Shown here piece after piece: positions 60,175 to 64,000 of a stretch of DNA of 64,000 bases. A program made the translations under genes and the position numbers. Each line of letters begins with the position of its first letter. Position 1 is the stretch's first letter. Source of the stretch: an uncultured Clostridia bacterium (GTDB lineage: Bacteria > Bacillota > Clostridia > Oscillospirales > CAG-272); NCBI GenBank assembly GCA_946407735.1, contig CAMJPL010000001.1:152182-216181 (forward strand), given 5' to 3'. The notes below the pieces were generated by a model. The model was not told the origin of the DNA. It did not search any database and saw nothing but the letters and a program-made list of their open reading frames with translations.

Positions 60175-61032
60175 ATGTCCGAACACGAAATTTCCGCTTC
60201 CGAGAGCCTGTCCCGTCTTGAAGGGATGACGTTCTCCGGAACAGAAGACCCAGCCGCGCCAGACGGCGGCATAGGCACGCTGGGGGAGAAAACGCTTCAC
60301 GCCGCGCTGAAAAACTATTACGAGCCCGATCACCGTCTGCACGAGGTCCGTTATAAGGGCCTTGTCGCCGACATCATGAGGGACGGCGAGATACTCGAGA
60401 TACAGACAGGCAGCTTTTTCCATCTCCGCAGGAAGCTCGAGCTGTTCTGCGCCGACAACAGCGTCACGGTCATATACCCGATAGCGAGAAGCAAGACCAT
60501 CATCACCGTCGATCCCGACACGGGAGCCGCCTCGTCGAGGCGGCGCTCGCCGAAGAAGGGCTCGCCGTACGAGGCCTATGCCGAGCTAATCCATATCATG
60601 CCGTTCCTTAAGGAACCGAATCTGACCGTAAGGGGCGTCATGGTGGATCTGGACGAATACCGCATCGTTCACAGCGGCAAGGCCGGCAGGCGAAAGAGCT
60701 ATACCCGCACCGAGCGCATCCCGACGGCGTTCGGCGAGGAATTCGAGTGCGGGGCGAGAGCCGGCTGGCGGGCGCTGATCCCTTCGGAGATCGAGACTAT
60801 GGATTATTTCACGATCAAGGATTTCTCCGGTTTCAGCGGCCTCACCTACTACCGCGCCAACGCCGCCATCAAGGTGCTCTGCGCGGCCGGAGCCGTCGAA
60901 AGGATAATCCGCCCCGAGGCGGAAAAGGCCGTCAAGGCCGAAAAGGATGCCTCGGACGCCGAAAAGGCCGCCATCAGGGCGGCGAATATGGCGAGGAGCC
61001 GCAATTTCTACAGGGTTATAAAAGAAAACTGA
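60175..61032 (+). CDS. DUF8091-like protein with nuclease-like core and C-terminal helix-turn-helix
   Basis: A 285-residue protein from the ATG at 60175; a TTG nine codons upstream is an alternative and neither has a strong SD. The N-terminal part has L-G-E-K-T-L-H-A-A-L-K, then H-E-V-R-Y-K-G-L-V-A-D-I-M-R-D-G-E-I-L-E-I-Q-T, whose Asp and Glu-x-Gln spacing resembles a PD-(D/E)xK nuclease core; the full catalytic set is not certain. The C-terminal ~90 residues (F-T-I-K-D-F-S-G-F-S-G-L-T-Y-Y-R-A-N-A-A-I-K-V-L) look like a winged helix, followed by an Ala/Lys/Glu helix. Function unknown; DNA or RNA binding is inferred. It is last in the pgi operon. Confidence 0.75.
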   Translation: MSEHEISASESLSRLEGMTFSGTEDPAAPDGGIGTLGEKTLHAALKNYYEPDHRLHEVRYKGLVADIMRDGEILEIQTGSFFHLRRKLELFCADNSVTVIYPIARSKTIITVDPDTGAASSRRRSPKKGSPYEAYAELIHIMPFLKEPNLTVRGVMVDLDEYRIVHSGKAGRRKSYTRTERIPTAFGEEFECGARAGWRALIPSEIETMDYFTIKDFSGFSGLTYYRANAAIKVLCAAGAVERIIRPEAEKAVKAEKDASDAEKAAIRAANMARSRNFYRVIKEN

Positions 61033-61041
61033 ATACGGCAT

Positions 61042-61074
61042 AAAAAAAAACAGCGGACGCGCCGCTGTTTTTTT
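61042..61074. terminator. bidirectional terminator between the pgi operon and the GH2 gene
   Basis: AAACAGCGG paired with CCGCTGTTT, with A9 on one side and T7 on the other. Confidence 0.92.
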
Positions 61075-61095
61075 GTGTTTTCTTTTCCTCCGCCG

Positions 61096-63921
61096 TCATT
61101 TGGACGCGAGGTTCAGAAGGAGCCTTTCGCAGACCGGATTGTCGGGACGCTCGAGCAGCGGGAAGGTGCAGAGCGTGAAGCTGCCCTCGCCGTGACGGTA
61201 TCGCGCGAGGGTGACGCCGGAGTTGTAATGCCCCTTGTTTTTGTCGATATCGCCCTGTATGTTTCCGACCATGAAGAAGACCGCAGCAGCGGTTTCCGGC
61301 GTCGAATCGCTCTCGATCACCATATCCGGCCAGGCGTAGTCGTAGTACGCCCAGTCCATGAAGCCTGGCTTCAGCCATTTTGTCATCGGGCATGACTTTA
61401 TCATGTGGTCATGATGGTAGAGCCATGATCCGTGGCTGTAAACGACGGCGTTTTCGAGCGGGAGAGTTTTCGCCGCCGGCTTCGATCTCTCGAAGGTCAT
61501 GCGGTCGAGGAAGACGACGTCGGCGCCTTTCTTCGCGAGATCGAACAGCATTTTCGCGTCGCTTTCCGCCGTTTCGTCCGCCAGAGCCCCGACAAGTATC
61601 TTCTTTCCGGCGAGGCTTTCCGATGCGTCCGGCATCGGCTCCGCCGTCACGCCGAGAGAGGCGAGCCGTGCGGTCAGACTGTCTCCGAGAGAGAAGCCGT
61701 ACACCTTCACGCCGCCGACCGATGCGACCCTGTTCGATACCCATATCTCGAGATCATTCGCGCACGGCACTCCGCCGTGATCGAGATAGGCGCGGAAATG
61801 CAGACGCCCGGCCGGGAAGTCGAAGCTGACCTTCTTGTCGTAGACCTTTACGGCGAGAGCCGGGAGGCCCTCTCTGTCCTTCTGAGGCAGGGTGAACTCG
61901 GCGCTGTCGCTGAACAGGCAGCGCCCGAAGTCGTCCGTCACCCTGATGTCGGCGCGGTAGCTGCCGTCCGGGAGATGATCCTCATTTGCCAGCACCGCTT
62001 CGAGCTCTATCTCATCGCCTCTGAACACATGGCTGCGGTCGGCGAAAAGACACCAGCGGAGCGGCGAGAAGCCCTGCCGGAAGGCGTCGAAATTCCCCGG
62101 CTTCATGTCGCGGAAGTATGTGATCGGCCCCTCGCCGCACAGCGCGTGATCGAGAAGCCCGGTGACGTTGTAGCCGCATATCCTCGGATTAGAGCGCACG
62201 ATATCGAAGCACCGGCGCCTTGTCTCGGCGTTGTCGGCGTTCGACGCCTCGAGGAAATCTATCGGCTGGGGATATATCTCACCGCAGCCGAATCTCTCCC
62301 AGTCGCGCAGGAAGAGGGCCTCGAGCTCGGCCGTCTCGGCGTAGTCGGGATTGTGCTTCGGCGTTTTAAGGCGCTCGAAATGGCGGTTGATCGTGATGAC
62401 GTCGAGCTGGCTCCCGACTCCGGTCTCCGACATGAACACCGGGCGCTGGTCCCTGCCGCAGGAACGGACGACGGCGGCGTTCTCCTTCGTCAGCGGGATG
62501 CGCATGTAGTTGTGATAATCGCCCGGCGTCTCCTTTTCGGCGGTGCCGTCGCTGCCCCAGACGTTCTCCCATCTTTCGGAGCCGGGATTCGACGCCGAGC
62601 CGATGTGCTTGTCGCCGTCCTTGTCCGCCCACTCGTCCCAGCGCCCGGAATTGAGCAGCACGAGGCGGGTATCGTCGAGAGCGCGGAGCTCGGGGAGGAT
62701 GTCCCTCGCCGCGCGGAAGGCGTCGCCGTCCCTCGTCTCGTTCAGCAGTCCCCATATCGTGAGGCAGGGATGATTGCGGTCGCGCTTCACCATCGTGAAG
62801 ACGTTGTCTCGGTAAAGCTGACCTGCCTTCGGCGAGTCGGCGAGACACCACGAGGCGTAGCATTCCTCGTATATCATGAGCCCAAGGCGGTCGCAGAAGT
62901 CGAGCTGCTCCGGCGTCGCCATCGTGGCGATATACCTTATGCAGTTGAAGCCGGCGGCCTTGGCGAGGCGGAAGTCCTCAAACTCCATCCCCGGTATCGC
63001 CGGGGCGTTTATCCCGATCGGCAGATGATTGCCGGTGTGGGCGCTCTTTAAGTATATGCGTTTTCCGTTGAGGAAGAAGAAGCCCTTTTCGATCCTGAGT
63101 TCGCGGAAGCCGAAGTTCGCCCTCGCAGAGTCGAGCAGGGTCCCGTCCCTCGACAGCGTGACGGAGCATGAATAGACGTTCGGCGTATCGGGAGACCACA
63201 GCCGGTGATCCTCGATTTTGAAGCGTATCTCGGCCTTGCCGCTCTCGTCCGGCTCGAACTCGTAGCTCTCCGAAAGGCAGAGATCGGTATGGTCGTTCAG
63301 CCGCACGTCGATGTCGGCGATATAGCTCTCCTTCAGATCCCCTTCAAGCTCTATCTCGGCCGTCACCTTTCCGGTCTTCATGTCGGGCTTGAGATATACG
63401 CCGCCTATCCTCTCCGCCGGGGCCGATTTAAGCGTCACCGGCTGGGTTATCCCTCCGGCGTTGTAGCATGATCCGCCCCGGTAGCCGTCGGGATAGATGT
63501 TCCTTGACGGCACTTTGCTCCTTATCAGCCCGTCGATTTCGACGTCCTCGCGGGGATTCACAACCCTGAGCGCGACGAGGACCTTTTTCCCGGCATATCT
63601 TTCCGGAACGAAGACGTCGAACGGGCGCTCGGAGCCGAAGTTCGTATGCAGCTTTTCTCCGTTTATATAGACCGTCGTCTTGTAGTCGACGGCGGCGAAA
63701 TGTATGACGGCAGTCTCACCCTCGGCAGGCTCGGGGATCTCGGTCCGTCTGTAATACCAGGCGACGCCGTGATACTCGCCGAGCGCGTTCTGCATGATCC
63801 CGGGAACCGGCACGGGCACGGCGTCATCCCTTACGGAGTCCTGCCATCGCTCGCTTTCGCCTTTGTTGTCCGGATCTGCCGATATCATCCATCCGTCGTT
63901 TATCTCACGCAGCTCACGCAT
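61096..63921 (-). CDS. glycoside hydrolase family 2 (beta-galactosidase/glucuronidase-like)
   Basis: A 941-residue GH2 enzyme. The N-terminal sugar-binding domain has W-Y-Y-R-R-T-E-I, V-D-Y-K-T-T-V-Y-I-N-G and D-G-Y-R-G-G; an Ig-like domain follows; the TIM barrel has R-N-H-P-C-L-T-I-W-G-L-L-N-E with acid/base Glu395 and the nucleophile Glu499 in V-F-M-S-E-T-G. An additional C-terminal part (about 690-941) includes a Rossmann-like segment D-A-K-M-L-F-D-L-A-K-K-G-A-D-V-V-F-L. There is no signal peptide, so it acts on imported oligosaccharides. GGAGGG precedes the ATG, and the start lies 3 nt after the stop of the preceding gene, so they form an operon. The exact substrate is undetermined. Confidence 0.92.
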   Translation of the reverse strand: MRELREINDGWMISADPDNKGESERWQDSVRDDAVPVPVPGIMQNALGEYHGVAWYYRRTEIPEPAEGETAVIHFAAVDYKTTVYINGEKLHTNFGSERPFDVFVPERYAGKKVLVALRVVNPREDVEIDGLIRSKVPSRNIYPDGYRGGSCYNAGGITQPVTLKSAPAERIGGVYLKPDMKTGKVTAEIELEGDLKESYIADIDVRLNDHTDLCLSESYEFEPDESGKAEIRFKIEDHRLWSPDTPNVYSCSVTLSRDGTLLDSARANFGFRELRIEKGFFFLNGKRIYLKSAHTGNHLPIGINAPAIPGMEFEDFRLAKAAGFNCIRYIATMATPEQLDFCDRLGLMIYEECYASWCLADSPKAGQLYRDNVFTMVKRDRNHPCLTIWGLLNETRDGDAFRAARDILPELRALDDTRLVLLNSGRWDEWADKDGDKHIGSASNPGSERWENVWGSDGTAEKETPGDYHNYMRIPLTKENAAVVRSCGRDQRPVFMSETGVGSQLDVITINRHFERLKTPKHNPDYAETAELEALFLRDWERFGCGEIYPQPIDFLEASNADNAETRRRCFDIVRSNPRICGYNVTGLLDHALCGEGPITYFRDMKPGNFDAFRQGFSPLRWCLFADRSHVFRGDEIELEAVLANEDHLPDGSYRADIRVTDDFGRCLFSDSAEFTLPQKDREGLPALAVKVYDKKVSFDFPAGRLHFRAYLDHGGVPCANDLEIWVSNRVASVGGVKVYGFSLGDSLTARLASLGVTAEPMPDASESLAGKKILVGALADETAESDAKMLFDLAKKGADVVFLDRMTFERSKPAAKTLPLENAVVYSHGSWLYHHDHMIKSCPMTKWLKPGFMDWAYYDYAWPDMVIESDSTPETAAAVFFMVGNIQGDIDKNKGHYNSGVTLARYRHGEGSFTLCTFPLLERPDNPVCERLLLNLASK

Positions 63922-63924
63922 CGC

Positions 63925-64000
63925 TTAACCCTCCGCCGCGCTGTAAAGCGCCTCGAGCTTCTTTGTCCACTGCTTTGAATTCTTCTCGTATGTGCTGGCG
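63925..64000 (-). CDS. 3' end of an unidentified gene upstream of the GH2 gene
   Basis: The last 24 codons of a reverse-strand gene (...A-S-T-Y-E-K-N-S-K-Q-W-T-K-K-L-E-A-L-Y-S), ending in TAA at 63925-63927. The sequence is helical and basic; too little is visible to name it. It is translationally close to the GH2 gene (3-nt gap). Confidence 0.6.
   Translation of the reverse strand, partial: ASTYEKNSKQWTKKLEALYSAAEG

Noticed and set aside
61432-63051. 539-codon forward open frame
   Set aside because: Antisense to the GH2 gene, whose catalytic residues are present.

Overview
The window reads as a chromosomal segment of a strictly anaerobic, high-GC member of the Clostridia (Bacillota), probably a gut or rumen lineage. 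Supporting signs are SAM-I riboswitch control of metK, a glycyl-radical enzyme, rubrerythrin, an NADH-linked flavodiiron/rubredoxin fusion, corrinoid-dependent methyl-transfer proteins, many lipoprotein solute-binding proteins, and near-consensus sigma-A promoters that almost always have a 17-bp spacer and often a TGn motif before the -10. The genus cannot be fixed from the sequence. No rRNA, CRISPR array, insertion sequence, prophage or plasmid gene was seen.

Layout. 1-8.9 kb: an S9-like hydrolase (cut by the left edge) behind a UvrD/PcrA helicase with an unusual C-terminal fusion; divergent to these an orphan glycyl-radical enzyme, then a COG0523 GTPase, and a convergent M32 carboxypeptidase. 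9-20.4 kb: three solute-binding lipoproteins (SBPs), one in an operon with a frameshifted cellulase-like hydrolase; a corrinoid protein; a 967-residue NYN-domain protein; rubrerythrin. 20.5-31.1 kb: a hypothetical gene, GNAT, a toroid-fold glycosidase-like protein, SBP4 with a divergent XRE regulator, a URO-D-type methyltransferase-like protein, a second GNAT-like protein, an APH-type kinase, a sigma factor with a very long C-terminal extension, and tRNA-Leu(GAG). 31.1-45 kb: an isoprenylcysteine-methyltransferase-like membrane protein, SBP5, an EEP-family phosphatase, a ThuA-SBP6 operon (SBP6 broken at an 8-G tract), a sugar isomerase, a second URO-D/MtaA-type methyltransferase, MscS, an MBOAT acyltransferase, an EamA transporter and divergent lipoproteins. 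45-64 kb: metA with an unusual leader, two carbohydrate-active genes, metK with its riboswitch, RecD2, flavodoxin, class-F-type flavodiiron protein, a wall/membrane CBM9-like protein, pgi, a P-loop/nuclease-like pair and a GH2 enzyme.

How it fits together. The main theme is capture and breakdown of plant- or host-derived glycans: six paralogous lipoprotein SBPs, each with an internal calcium-loop-like D-x-[DN]-x-[DN] motif and none next to a permease or ATPase gene, sit among glycosidases, esterases, sugar isomerases and ThuA. A second theme is sulfur and one-carbon metabolism: metA, metK, and a corrinoid protein with URO-D-family partners. A third is oxygen defence.

The observations most worth following are the 46-codon open frame with tandem Met codons inside a foldable leader upstream of metA, the poly-G tracts at SBP expression sites, and the orphan SBP family. 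Two single-base frameshifts (near 12,135 and 36,190) could be assembly errors, and this is flagged where relevant.
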